A stretch of DNA of 64,000 bases from the NCBI RefSeq assembly GCF_020829625.1, contig NZ_JAIVFX010000033.1:1-64000 (forward strand). The letters are read 5' to 3'. Made by a program: the position numbers and the translations under genes. Under the pieces are notes generated by a model. It searched no databases. It had not been told where the DNA came from and saw only the letters and a program-made list of their open reading frames with translations. The stretch is from Nostoc sp. XA010 (GTDB taxonomy: Bacteria > Cyanobacteriota > Cyanobacteriia > Cyanobacteriales > Nostocaceae). Of this stretch, positions 35,095-43,333 are shown piece by piece; the stretch's first letter is position 1; each line of letters opens with the position of its first letter.

Positions 35095-36215
35095 CAGGGG
35101 AAAATTTTGCCGCAACTAGGCAGTTATTGGGTACGGTGGTGGCTGTACAGGCTAATTTTTACCGAGTACAGCTGGATGAAGAGGATGGGGAGATGAGGGA
35201 GATGAGGGAGATGAGGGAGCATGATCCTCCTCTTCCCCATCCCCCTCATTCCCTCCTCCTGCTATGTACTCGCCGAACACGATTGAAAAAAATCGGGCAA
35301 CAGGTGATGGTAGGCGATCGCGTTGTAGTAGAAGAGCCAGATTGGGCTGGGGGACGGGGTGCGATCGCTGATGTCTTACCCCGCCAAAGCGAATTAGATC
35401 GTCCAGCGATCGCCAATGTCAACCAAATCCTATTGGTATTTGCCGTTGCTGATCCGCCTTTGGAACCTTATCAACTCAGTCGGTTCCTGATTAAGGCTGA
35501 GTCCACTGGCTTGGATGTGCTTTTATGTTTGAATAAAAGTGATTTAATTTCACAACAGGAACAGCAGCAAGTTAGCGATCGCCTACTGGGTTGGGGCTAT
35601 GAACCAATATTTATCAGCGTCAAAGATGGTATAAATACCGACCAAGCAGCTAGATATTTGAGTAATAAAATTACCGTAATCGCTGGGCCTTCCGGCGTTG
35701 GCAAATCCAGCCTGATTAATACGCTGATTGAATCTGCCAAACTGCGAGTAGGGGAAGTTTCTGGCAAACTAGCTCGTGGTCGTCATACCACTCGCCATAT
35801 AGAATTATTTGAGTTACCTAATGGTGGAATGCTTGCAGACACCCCCGGTTTTAATCAGCCGGACATGGATTGTATACCAGAAGAATTAATCCATTATTTC
35901 CCAGAAGCAAGAAAGCGGTTAGCAGTTGCTAGCTGTCGCTTTAGCGATTGTCTGCATCGAGACGAGCCGGAATGTGCGGTGCGGGGAGACTGGGAACGAT
36001 ATGAACATTATTTAGAATTTTTGTCCGATGCGATCGCTCGTCAAACTCAGCTGCACCAACAAGCTGATCCTGAATCTACGATGAAGTTAAAAAGCAAAAG
36101 CAAAGGCAAAGGGCAGAGTCAATACGAACCCAAGTTAGAAAGTAAAAAATATCGCCGAATTTCCCGCAAAACTCAGTTACAGGACTTGCAGGAGTTATAC
36201 CGGGATGAGGAATGA
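35091..36215 (+). CDS. rsgA: Ribosome small subunit GTPase RsgA
   Basis: Circularly permuted GTPase that checks the 30S subunit late in assembly. The 374 residues have an OB-fold N-terminus, then G4 as LNKSDLI, G1 as GPSGVGKSSLINTLI, G3 DTPGF, and a C-terminal zinc site in CRFSDCLHRDEPECAV. Within the OB-fold, about 25 residues encoded at 35184-35270 (EMREMREMREHDPP then PHPPHSLLLL) are low-complexity DNA: GGGAGATGA units followed by C/T-rich sequence. They probably form a surface-loop insertion. The basic tail is Lys-rich. It overlaps the TusA-like gene by four bases. Confidence 0.95.
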   Translation: MTGENFAATRQLLGTVVAVQANFYRVQLDEEDGEMREMREMREHDPPLPHPPHSLLLLCTRRTRLKKIGQQVMVGDRVVVEEPDWAGGRGAIADVLPRQSELDRPAIANVNQILLVFAVADPPLEPYQLSRFLIKAESTGLDVLLCLNKSDLISQQEQQQVSDRLLGWGYEPIFISVKDGINTDQAARYLSNKITVIAGPSGVGKSSLINTLIESAKLRVGEVSGKLARGRHTTRHIELFELPNGGMLADTPGFNQPDMDCIPEELIHYFPEARKRLAVASCRFSDCLHRDEPECAVRGDWERYEHYLEFLSDAIARQTQLHQQADPESTMKLKSKSKGKGQSQYEPKLESKKYRRISRKTQLQDLQELYRDEE

Positions 36216-36289
36216 ACAAGCTGAGGAAATTGGAGAGGTGATCGCTCATGCCTGGGAATACTATAATTAATTAGCAAAAGGTGTCATCC

Positions 36290-36457
36290 TTGAAAATTGA
36301 TAAAAATCAACTGGTCTTGCTAGTAGGAGCGATCGCTCTAGTATTGATCTTTGTAGGATGCGAGTACATAAAGCGACAGCCAGCAGATGATGCAGCAAGG
36401 CAATTGGAAGGCGTACTGCAAAAAGATAAGGAAATACAACAGCAGTACAAACAATAA
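36290..36457 (+). CDS. Small membrane/lipoprotein-like protein
   Basis: A 55-codon ORF from TTG: a short basic start (MKIDKNQ), a hydrophobic segment LVLLVGAIALVLIFVGC, then a charged, Gln-rich tail ending in QQQYKQ. AAAAGG lies eight bases before the TTG, which favours it over a GTG three codons upstream. The VGC after the hydrophobic part resembles a lipobox but could simply be a membrane anchor. It follows rsgA by 74 bases and might be co-transcribed. Function unknown; no family recognised. Confidence 0.6.
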   Translation: MKIDKNQLVLLVGAIALVLIFVGCEYIKRQPADDAARQLEGVLQKDKEIQQQYKQ

Positions 36458-36723
36458 GCCTGCCTTAATGGATGTCCAATATTATCAAAAAAGGCAGAGG
36501 ACAGAAGGAATTTATTTATCCCTTCTCCTCAATGTCACGTAGTAAAGACCACTAAATCTAAATATTTTAGTGCGAGTGCAAAACGCTGTTTATTCATCCG
36601 CCAGTCGTACATAATTCATTCTGAATTCTGACTCCTGAATTCTGTTTTGATAAGGAGTGTGATCGAACTTCTATGTAAAGGTTGGTCACGATAGCATGGA
36701 TACAAATAGAAAAACTATCTTGT

Positions 36724-37434
36724 ATGTCTCAGCCCCTGGCTACCACCACTAGTGTAAAAGATGTCAATGAAAGTATAATTTTCCCACCAGGTGACATCTA
36801 TAGTGACGAACCCCCATTGGAATCTGATTTACACCGCGAACAAATTGATTTACTTATCCGCCTGATTAAATGGTGGTGGCGCGATCGTCAGGATTTTTAT
36901 GCTACCGCCAACTTGACTATTTATTTCAGTCCTAACCAGAAAAAATCAGAAGAATTTCGAGGCCCTGATTTCTTTGTGGTTTTAGATACAGAAAAAAAAG
37001 ACCGCAAAAGCTGGGTTGTATGGCAAGAAGACGGCAAATATCCCAATGTGATTATTGAGATGTTATCTGATTCTACTGCCTCGGTTGATAAAGGTTTGAA
37101 AAAGCAAATTTACCAGAATACATTTCGCACCCTTGATTACTTTTGGTTTGACCCAAATAACTTAGAATTCCAGGGATTTCACTTAGTTGATGGTCAATAT
37201 CAAGACATTGCACCCACTGAGTCAGGTTGGTTGTGGAGTCAGCAGTTAAGGCTGTATTTGGGAGTTGAGGAGGGTAAATTACGCTTTTTTACCCCAGATG
37301 GGCATCGAGTGATGTTGCCAGAAGAAGAAGCAAACCAACAATTGCAGCAAGTGAACCAACAATTAGCACAGGAACGCCAACGGGCTGAAAAATTGGCAGA
37401 ACGCTTACGAGCCGCAGGCATTGAACCTGAGTAA
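36724..37434 (+). CDS. Uma2 family protein (DUF820) with C-terminal coiled coil
   Basis: A 236-residue Uma2 protein. The restriction-like core shows RGPDFFVVLDTEKKDRKSW, the ...VIIEMLSDST strand with the predicted catalytic acid, and DPNNLEFQGFHLVDGQY. It ends in a coiled coil rich in Gln, Glu and Leu (residues about 200-235), typical of one cyanobacterial Uma2 subgroup. ATG at 36724 (MSQPLATTTSV) is preferred over a TTG 42 bases upstream because the latter adds unrelated residues. The gene at 39782 is of the same subgroup. Confidence 0.87.
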   Translation: MSQPLATTTSVKDVNESIIFPPGDIYSDEPPLESDLHREQIDLLIRLIKWWWRDRQDFYATANLTIYFSPNQKKSEEFRGPDFFVVLDTEKKDRKSWVVWQEDGKYPNVIIEMLSDSTASVDKGLKKQIYQNTFRTLDYFWFDPNNLEFQGFHLVDGQYQDIAPTESGWLWSQQLRLYLGVEEGKLRFFTPDGHRVMLPEEEANQQLQQVNQQLAQERQRAEKLAERLRAAGIEPE

Positions 37435-37666
37435 ATATTTTAAGTACAGGATTATACAATAAATAAATAATACAGAAAGGTTTTACAGAGATTCACAACT
37501 AGTTAACAACAAGACGCGGTGGGGGCACAACAATGTTGTACCCCTACAAGCACTGTATTTAACTCAATTGAAAACTATTCTTACGATCCCCATAAAGTCT
37601 TAAAATATTGTTAATTTCAGCCCAACCTCTCGACCTTCAACTTACAAGTATCACCCCAAAATCACT

Positions 37667-39256
37667 ATGGCTATCGGCTACGTCGCGCTTGTACTCCACG
37701 CACATCTGCCCTTCGTTCGTCACCCGGAAAGTGACTACGTGCTGGAGGAAGAATGGCTTTATGAAGCCATCACAGAAACCTACATCCCCTTATTGAAAGT
37801 ATTTGAAGGCTTAAAGCGAGACGGTATCGACTTTAAAATCACGATGAGTATGACACCACCTCTAGTGTCCATGCTTCGTGACCCTCTGTTGCAAGAACGC
37901 TATGACGCACACTTGACTCAACTAGAAGAACTTATACAACTAGAAGCAGAACATAATGTCAATAACGGACATCTTCGTTATTTAGCCGAACATTACATTA
38001 CTGAGTTTAAAGAAGCGCGTCAGCTATGGGAACGCAATCAAGGTGACTTGGTGACAGCTTTTAAGCAGTTCCAAGACAGTAACAACCTGGAAATCATCAC
38101 TTGCGGCGCTACTCACGGCTATTTGCCGTTGATGAAAATGTATCCAGAAGCGGTGTGGGCGCAAATTCAGGTAGCTTGCGAACATTACGAGCAAACCTTT
38201 GGACAAGCACCCAGAGGCATTTGGTTGCCTGAATGCGCCTACTATGAAGGTCTAGACCGGATGCTAGCGGATGCTGGCTTACGCTACTTCCTCACTGATG
38301 GGCATGGCATCCTTTACGCCCGTCCCCGTCCGCGCTTTGGCACTTATGCCCCAATTTATACAGAAACTGGTGTTGCGGTCTTTGGAAGAGATCATGAATC
38401 TTCCCAACAGGTATGGTCTTCTGAGGTGGGCTATCCTGGGGCGGCGGAATATCGGGAATTTTACAAAGATTTGGGCTGGGAAGCAGAATATGAGTACATC
38501 AAGCCGTACATTATGCCCAATGGTCAGCGGAAAAATACGGGTATTAAGTATCACAAAATTACGGGGCGTGGCTTAGGACTTTCAGATAAGGCACTCTACG
38601 ATCCGTATTGGGCTAAGGAAAAGGCAGCAGAACACGCTGATAACTTTATGTATAACCGAGAGCGGCAATCTGAGCATCTCTATGGTATAATGCAGCGCCC
38701 GCCAATTATCGTTTCACCTTATGACGCAGAGTTATTTGGACATTGGTGGTATGAAGGCCCTTGGTTCATAGATTACCTATTCCGCAAGTCATGGTATGAC
38801 CAAAAAACATATCAAATGACCCATTTAGCAGACTATTTGCGAGATCAGCCGAATCAGCAAGTTTGTCGTCCTTCGCAGTCGAGTTGGGGTTTCAAGGGTT
38901 TCCACGAGTATTGGTTGAACGAAACGAATGCGTGGGTTTATCCGCATTTGCACAAAGCTGCTGAACGGATGATTGAAATCTCGCATTTGGAACCAGAGGA
39001 TGAATTGCAGTGGAAAGCGCTCAACCAAGCGGCGCGGGAACTGTTATTAGCACAATCTTCCGACTGGGCATTTATTATGCGGACGGGAACAATGGTACCC
39101 TATGCAGTTAGACGGACGCGATCGCACTTAATGCGGTTCAATAAGCTCTACGAAGATGTTAAAGTCGGCAAAGTTGACAGTGGTTGGTTGGAAAAAGTCG
39201 AGTTAATGGATAATATCTTCCCCGAAATCAACTATCGCGTCTACCGTCCGCTATAG
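37667..39256 (+). CDS. GH57 family 1,4-alpha-glucan branching enzyme
   Basis: A glycoside hydrolase family 57 protein that most likely introduces alpha-1,6 branches into glycogen. The 529 residues carry the GH57 conserved regions: HAHLPF (His11 onward), ATHGYLPL, WLPECAY with the nucleophile Glu189, and SPYDAELFGHWWYEGP with the catalytic Asp353. The C-terminal helical region, with NETNAWVYPHLHKAAERM and LLLAQSSDWAFIM, is also typical. The ATG start gives MAIGYVALVLHAHLP. No other glycogen gene is adjacent. The branching role is from family knowledge; amylase activity is the alternative. Confidence 0.9.
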   Translation: MAIGYVALVLHAHLPFVRHPESDYVLEEEWLYEAITETYIPLLKVFEGLKRDGIDFKITMSMTPPLVSMLRDPLLQERYDAHLTQLEELIQLEAEHNVNNGHLRYLAEHYITEFKEARQLWERNQGDLVTAFKQFQDSNNLEIITCGATHGYLPLMKMYPEAVWAQIQVACEHYEQTFGQAPRGIWLPECAYYEGLDRMLADAGLRYFLTDGHGILYARPRPRFGTYAPIYTETGVAVFGRDHESSQQVWSSEVGYPGAAEYREFYKDLGWEAEYEYIKPYIMPNGQRKNTGIKYHKITGRGLGLSDKALYDPYWAKEKAAEHADNFMYNRERQSEHLYGIMQRPPIIVSPYDAELFGHWWYEGPWFIDYLFRKSWYDQKTYQMTHLADYLRDQPNQQVCRPSQSSWGFKGFHEYWLNETNAWVYPHLHKAAERMIEISHLEPEDELQWKALNQAARELLLAQSSDWAFIMRTGTMVPYAVRRTRSHLMRFNKLYEDVKVGKVDSGWLEKVELMDNIFPEINYRVYRPL

Positions 39257-39282
39257 TCTCACAAAAAATAATCAACAGCAGT

Positions 39283-39303
39283 AGGGTGGGCATTGCTCAC
39301 CCT
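39283..39303. repeat. Hairpin after the GH57 gene
   Basis: AGGGTGGGC, a three-base loop, then GCTCACCCT: nine pairs with one G-U. It has no T-run, so it is a weak terminator at best; it resembles a common interspersed hairpin of cyanobacteria. Confidence 0.6.
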
Positions 39304-39373
39304 ATATTAGTAGTGAGGAGGGTTTCTTTTACCAACAACAGAGCAAGCCTTAGCGTGTGTAAGGGTTTGTCAA

Positions 39374-39517
39374 ATGCTGTCAAATCTTTACAAAGACATC
39401 CGCTTATTTCGATTTGACGACAAAACAGGGCAAGTTTACATCCTAGCTGGAGATGAACTCCAAGTCATTGTACTAAGTAATGGAATCTGGGATTTTGTCA
39501 ATGAACCAGAATTATGA
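39374..39517 (+). CDS. DUF6888 family protein, usual start codon lost
   Basis: The frame reads LPTTEQALACVRVCQ then MLSNLYKDIRLFRFDDKTG, QVYILAGDELQVIV and NGIWDFVNEPEL, matching the DUF6888 group found next to DUF6887 genes. The family N-terminus begins at 39329, but that codon is TTA, although a perfect GAGGAGGG lies eight bases before it. The first usable start is the ATG at 39374, giving 47 residues. Either the start mutated or the shorter protein is made. The stop overlaps the DUF6887 gene by 17 bases. Function unknown. Confidence 0.6.
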   Translation: MLSNLYKDIRLFRFDDKTGQVYILAGDELQVIVLSNGIWDFVNEPEL

Positions 39518-39698
39518 GCAAATGAGTTTTACAGAGTTGAGAGCTTACGTCGTGGAAAACCGCGAAGACATTGAGGCTCTACGTTTTTTAATGAGCAAAC
39601 GTGACCCTAATTCTAAAGGCTATCCTATGCCTGTGACAGAAGCTGATATGCAAGCCCAGATCGAAATCATCAGGCGCAAGATTAATGGAGAACTTTGA
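39501..39698 (+). CDS. DUF6887 family protein
   Basis: A 65-residue protein starting MNQNYEQMSFTELRAYVVEN, followed by REDIEALRFLMSKRDP and a C-terminal helix EADMQAQIEIIRRKI. The pattern matches DUF6887, usually paired with DUF6888 as a two-gene unit in cyanobacteria. An upstream in-frame ATG at 39480 exists, but the family start is at 39501. The overlap with the previous gene suggests translational coupling. The small overlapping layout recalls toxin-antitoxin modules, but this is not shown. Confidence 0.78.
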   Translation: MNQNYEQMSFTELRAYVVENREDIEALRFLMSKRDPNSKGYPMPVTEADMQAQIEIIRRKINGEL

Positions 39699-39781
39699 GA
39701 TTATTGTCTAATTTCAGTAAGCATAATTAAGGGGGGTAAATCATACTCACCCGATTATTTTATTAATATTGCCGGACTTAG

Positions 39782-40489
39782 CTAAAGGTTATCTGGATCA
39801 ATATTTAATTCTCGGAGTTTAGCAGCTAATCTTTGCGCTTTTTGCTCTGTTTGCTGTCGAGCCTCTTCTGCGGCTTGTCGTGCTGCTGCTTCCTCTTCAT
39901 GAGTTAGCAATGTTTGACCCGTAGCTGGATTGTAAAAACGTAGTTTTCCCGCCTCCATGCGTAACTCTAGCCCCAAAACTTCACTGGATAGGGACACTGT
40001 ACCATTTGGCAGGGTATTGGCTGCTACTGGAAAATAATTCCCATCGACCAAGTGTAAACCCTGGAGTTGGGGATTGAGATAATCGCCTGTGGGGTCATAT
40101 TGGAAATATTCATGCACTCCCAGAAAGGCGTAAATTCCTTTCTTTGCACCTTGGTCTTTGCTGCGGGTGCTTTTTGAGGTAATCTCTAGAACAAAATCTG
40201 GGATTTGATTATTTTCTTCCCAGGTTTTGTAAGAGCGTCTGTCACGGTTTTCGACTCCAAACACCACAAATACATCTGGTGCGACAACCGATTCTGGATA
40301 ACCTTTTTCGTAGTAAATAAATAGATTACCAGCAACGTATACATCTGGGTGATTTTGAAAATAAATTTCTAGTACAGTGGTAGCGTATACGAGACACTTG
40401 CGCTGTAAATCACCTTCGGCCATCGGCTTACCATCCTCATCTGGGTACTCAATTGGGGTAACGGGGATATACTCTACTGAGGCTGTCAT
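39782..40489 (-). CDS. Uma2 family protein (DUF820) with C-terminal coiled coil
   Basis: A 235-residue Uma2 protein close in build to the gene at 36724: VAPDVFVVFGVENRDRRSYKTW, PDFVLEITSKSTRSKDQ, LGVHEYFQYDPTGDYL and GLHLVDGNYFPV, ending in a Gln/Ala/Glu-rich coiled coil and LNIDPDNL. The core acids are present. ATG at 40489 (MTASVEYIPVTP) is used; a TTG upstream would overlap the cupin frame. It lies 16 bases after the cupin fragment on the same strand, so it may be co-transcribed with it. Confidence 0.87.
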   Translation of the reverse strand: MTASVEYIPVTPIEYPDEDGKPMAEGDLQRKCLVYATTVLEIYFQNHPDVYVAGNLFIYYEKGYPESVVAPDVFVVFGVENRDRRSYKTWEENNQIPDFVLEITSKSTRSKDQGAKKGIYAFLGVHEYFQYDPTGDYLNPQLQGLHLVDGNYFPVAANTLPNGTVSLSSEVLGLELRMEAGKLRFYNPATGQTLLTHEEEAAARQAAEEARQQTEQKAQRLAAKLRELNIDPDNL

Positions 40490-40505
40490 GGTCGGATACC
40501 TCAAC

Positions 40506-40802
40506 TCAACTAGGGCTAGATTCAATAATATCGCTCAAAAACCTGTCGCCATGACTGGGAGGCTGAGAAATCACCAGGAATTCCAGATTGCAATTGCTTT
40601 GATTGAGCATCTGATGAGGAACATTAGGCGGAACTTCCACACCTTCGTGTTGAGAAAGCATTTGGCGGGAACCATCGATTTCTAAGGTTGCCTTTCCAGA
40701 TAAGATAAAGAAAAATTGGTGTGTAGGCGTAGCCCGTCGTAGACATCGCTGCTTAGTCCGAGTTCCTGTCGTTCGGCACCCATAAAACGCTACCAGTGCC
40801 AT
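40506..40802 (-). pseudogene. Cupin-domain protein, N-terminus replaced by repeat sequence
   Basis: The last 70 residues are a normal cupin half: HQFFFILSGKATLEIDG, HEGVEVPPNVPHQM and a final strand NLEFLVISQPPSHGDR. Upstream, the frame passes through a palindromic genome repeat (40720-40752, read as RCLRRATP) and the next residues match nothing recognisable. The first metal-binding cupin motif is therefore incomplete. A horizontally acquired reductase lies 11 bases upstream, so insertion or rearrangement probably removed the original 5' end. It could still be translated (ATG at 40802), but function is doubtful. Confidence 0.65.
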
Positions 40803-40813
40803 CCACCGAGGTT

Positions 40814-41881
40814 CTACGGAATCAACCGATCTGCGCGTAGTTGCTCGAACAGGTCAAAAAACGACTCGTCCGTTTTCTGGTATATGGAGAAGCCGAGTTT
40901 GCGGCTCTTCGACATGTCGGTCATAACCTCAATCGGACGCCCAAGATCGAGATCGGTGTGCCATGCAGACGACAGACGGCTCAGATCCGGCTCGGCGAGG
41001 TCATGCTGCTTTGCGATCTCGCGCCAGACAGCACCTTCATTCGCCATTTCGGCTTCGAGCGGGTGGGTTGTGCCGTCGAAGCCGATGGGATCGATGCCGA
41101 ACCAGTCAGCCACCCGCCCCCACAACCATATCCAGCGGAAGATGTCGCCATTGACGACGTTAAACGCCTCGTTGTGGGCCGCTTCGGTCTTCGCCGCCCA
41201 GACTAGGTGCTTCGCCAGCACCCGCGCGTCGGTCATGTCGGAGATGCCCTTCCACTGCGCTTCAGAACCTGGCCAGCGAAACGGGCGCCCAGTTTCCTTG
41301 CAGATCGCGGCATACACGGCCAGCGTCGTGCCGAGGTTCATCAAATTGCCGACCGCCTTTCCAATGACAGTGTGAGGGCGATGAATGGTCCAGGTGAAAC
41401 CGTCACGGGCTGCGGCGGCATAGACCTCATCTTCCTGAGCATAATAGAAATTTTCGACGTCGAGCCGGGGCTGCTCCTCGCGCAATGGAGTTTCTGGCAG
41501 CGATCCGCCTCTGGCGTATGCATCGAATGGCCCGAGATAGTGCTTGAGGCCGGTGACGAGGGCGACGTGCTGCACTGAGTCCTTCGGTGACAGAACATCC
41601 AGTAGATTGCGAACCATCGTGCCGTTGACTCTGACATTCTCAGCCTCGGTCGCATTACGCATCCACGTCGTGATGAAGATGTGCGTCGGGGCGATGTCTG
41701 ACAGCGCAGTTTTCAGGCTGCCTAGATCGAGCAGATCGGCAGCAACAGGGCGTAACCCTTCCACCCCTTTTTTAAGATTTCGGGCCAACCCATAGGTCGT
41801 CCATCCATTCGCGATCAGTTCTTTCGCAAGATTGCTGCCGATGATGCCGCTCGCGCCCACAACTAAGGCTGTCCCATCCAT
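40814..41881 (-). CDS. PRISE-type NAD(P)-dependent reductase, probably horizontally acquired
   Basis: A 355-residue extended SDR. It starts MDGTALVVGASGIIGSNLAK with the nucleotide-binding Gly motif. VTGLKHYLGPF and ENFYYAQEDEVY match the Lys- and Tyr-bearing motifs of the progesterone 5-beta-reductase/iridoid synthase (PRISE) family, which reduce enone double bonds. The substrate here is unknown. The DNA is strikingly GC-rich, with G/C-ending codons and no GCGATCGC site, unlike every neighbour; this points to transfer from a GC-rich bacterium such as a proteobacterium. ATG at 41881 is preferred over an upstream in-frame start, which adds unlike residues. Confidence 0.85.
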   Translation of the reverse strand: MDGTALVVGASGIIGSNLAKELIANGWTTYGLARNLKKGVEGLRPVAADLLDLGSLKTALSDIAPTHIFITTWMRNATEAENVRVNGTMVRNLLDVLSPKDSVQHVALVTGLKHYLGPFDAYARGGSLPETPLREEQPRLDVENFYYAQEDEVYAAAARDGFTWTIHRPHTVIGKAVGNLMNLGTTLAVYAAICKETGRPFRWPGSEAQWKGISDMTDARVLAKHLVWAAKTEAAHNEAFNVVNGDIFRWIWLWGRVADWFGIDPIGFDGTTHPLEAEMANEGAVWREIAKQHDLAEPDLSRLSSAWHTDLDLGRPIEVMTDMSKSRKLGFSIYQKTDESFFDLFEQLRADRLIP

Positions 41882-41955
41882 ATCCTGTCTACCAGTAAGG
41901 AAATTTTCTATAACAATCCTAAGCCCCAAATTTCCAGGCTTCGTGTAACTAACAT

Positions 41956-41982
41956 ATAAAAAAGACAGGCATCTTGCCTGTC
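41956..41982 (-). terminator. Rho-independent terminator of petC-petA
   Basis: On the minus strand: GACAGGC, a five-base loop AAGAT, GCCTGTC, then TTTTTT. It begins 26 bases after the petA stop. Stem, loop and T-run are all classical. Confidence 0.93.
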
Positions 41983-42008
41983 CTAGAAGTAATGATTTCG
42001 CAAATAAT

Positions 42009-43010
42009 TTAGAAATTCATCTCAGCAGCTTGAACTTTCTCAACCTGCTTCTTCTTCAGCACAAGCATAACTTGAGCTAACATTACAAGAGCGATGAACG
42101 CAATCATCCATTTAACTCTAGAGGCATCTTGAAGTACGATTTCTCCATCTGCTTGACCGAATCCACCGACATTGGGGTTGCTGGTCAAAGCTTCACCAGT
42201 CTTAACTGCTTGCCCTTCGGAAACAACCAGTTCTGGGCCTAAAGGAATCGTATCAACGACAACATCACCAGATTCAGGTTGGATGTTGACTAGATATTTA
42301 ACATTACCGTCTCCATCTTCCTCTTTGGCAATTTTGGTAATTGTGCCAGTAGCGGAAGCGTTGTAAACAGTGTTGTTGCTCTTTTCGCCAGTGGGATAAA
42401 CTTGTCCGCGTCCCCGGTTAGCACCCAGGTGAACTGAATATTTACCGAAGTGGATGTTTTTGTCGGTTGCGGGGTTGGGAGAAAGAACAGGGAAGACGAT
42501 TTCCTGATACTGTTCACCTGGTAAGGGGCCGACGATGACGACGTTTTCTTTGTCTTCGCTGTAGGGTTGGAAGGGAGTGTCGCCAACTTCTTCTTTAAGT
42601 TCTTCAGAAAGACGATCTTCGGGAGCAATCTTAAAGCCTTCAGGTAGCATCAGTACAGCACCGACATTCAAGCCAACCTTAGAACCATCGGCACCAACTT
42701 GCTGGGCGCTAAGATCGTAGGGAATTTTCACCACAGCTTTGAATACAGTGTCAGGTAGCACCGATTGGGGAACTTCCACTTCTGTCGGCTTGGCTGCTAG
42801 GTGACAGTTGGCACAAACAATCCGTCCTGTTGGTTCGCGGGGGGTTTCGGGATAGGTTTGCTGTGCCCAAAAGGGATAGGCGGCAGCTGATTGGGGAAGG
42901 GCTAGATCGCTGGTGAAGTAAAATGTCACAGTAGCGATCGCTATGAGCAATGTTTTGACGATCGCTCTAGCGCTGCGAGTTAACCTCGCTCTTAAGAAAA
43001 CATTTCTCAT
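42009..43010 (-). CDS. petA: Cytochrome f (PetA)
   Basis: c-type cytochrome of the thylakoid cytochrome b6f complex, passing electrons to plastocyanin or cytochrome c6. The 333-residue precursor has a Sec signal peptide ending ALPQSAAA; mature YPFWAQQTYPETPREPTG begins at about residue 45, where the N-terminal Tyr is an axial haem ligand. Haem binding is CANCH at 66-70. A C-terminal membrane helix near 298-318 is followed by KKKQVEKVQAAEMNF. ATG at 43010 (MRNVFLRARL) is chosen over one five codons upstream. Follows petC in the same direction and ends in a strong terminator. Confidence 0.97.
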   Translation of the reverse strand: MRNVFLRARLTRSARAIVKTLLIAIATVTFYFTSDLALPQSAAAYPFWAQQTYPETPREPTGRIVCANCHLAAKPTEVEVPQSVLPDTVFKAVVKIPYDLSAQQVGADGSKVGLNVGAVLMLPEGFKIAPEDRLSEELKEEVGDTPFQPYSEDKENVVIVGPLPGEQYQEIVFPVLSPNPATDKNIHFGKYSVHLGANRGRGQVYPTGEKSNNTVYNASATGTITKIAKEEDGDGNVKYLVNIQPESGDVVVDTIPLGPELVVSEGQAVKTGEALTSNPNVGGFGQADGEIVLQDASRVKWMIAFIALVMLAQVMLVLKKKQVEKVQAAEMNF

Positions 43011-43033
43011 CTCTAATAAGGGCAACGATTGAA

Positions 43034-43290
43034 TTAGTCATTAGTCATTGGTCATTAGTCATTAGTCATTAAGCCCTGAACAAAGCGCAAAGTCTGTAGA
43101 CGCTTCTGCGGTGAAGCAGCGCGGTCTTCTCCCAAAGGGAGACGCCAAAGGCGATAGCGCAGCGTTAGCGAGTCCGCGAGCGTCTGGGGGTTTCCCCCAT
43201 GAGCGACTGCTGTTAGCGCAGCGTTAGCGACGTTAGGAGCGTCACCCGAAGGGCTTCCCGCAGGGTGCGCCGGCTTCCGGCGAACAGAAC
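43034..43290. repeat. Composite repeat block in the petC-petA spacer
   Basis: From 43034 to 43072 there are heptamers of the GTCATTA/GTCATTG type. From 43102 to 43290 there is a mosaic of small palindromes: GACGCCAAAGGCG, AGCGCAGCGTTAGCG (twice), TGGGGGTTTCCCCCA, CCGAAGGGCTTCCCGCAGGG, and GCGCCGGCTTCCGGCG. The modules recur near 33.6 kb in inverse order. The block is inside an operon whose products are needed in equal amounts. Confidence 0.85.
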
Positions 43291-43333
43291 TTTGTAAGAG
43301 AGGACGAATGACTAAGGACTAAGGACAAAATTA

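Noticed and set aside
40841..41578. Plus-strand ORFs within the PRISE reductase gene
   Set aside because: GC-rich DNA lengthens frames on both strands; the minus-strand frame has the SDR motifs.
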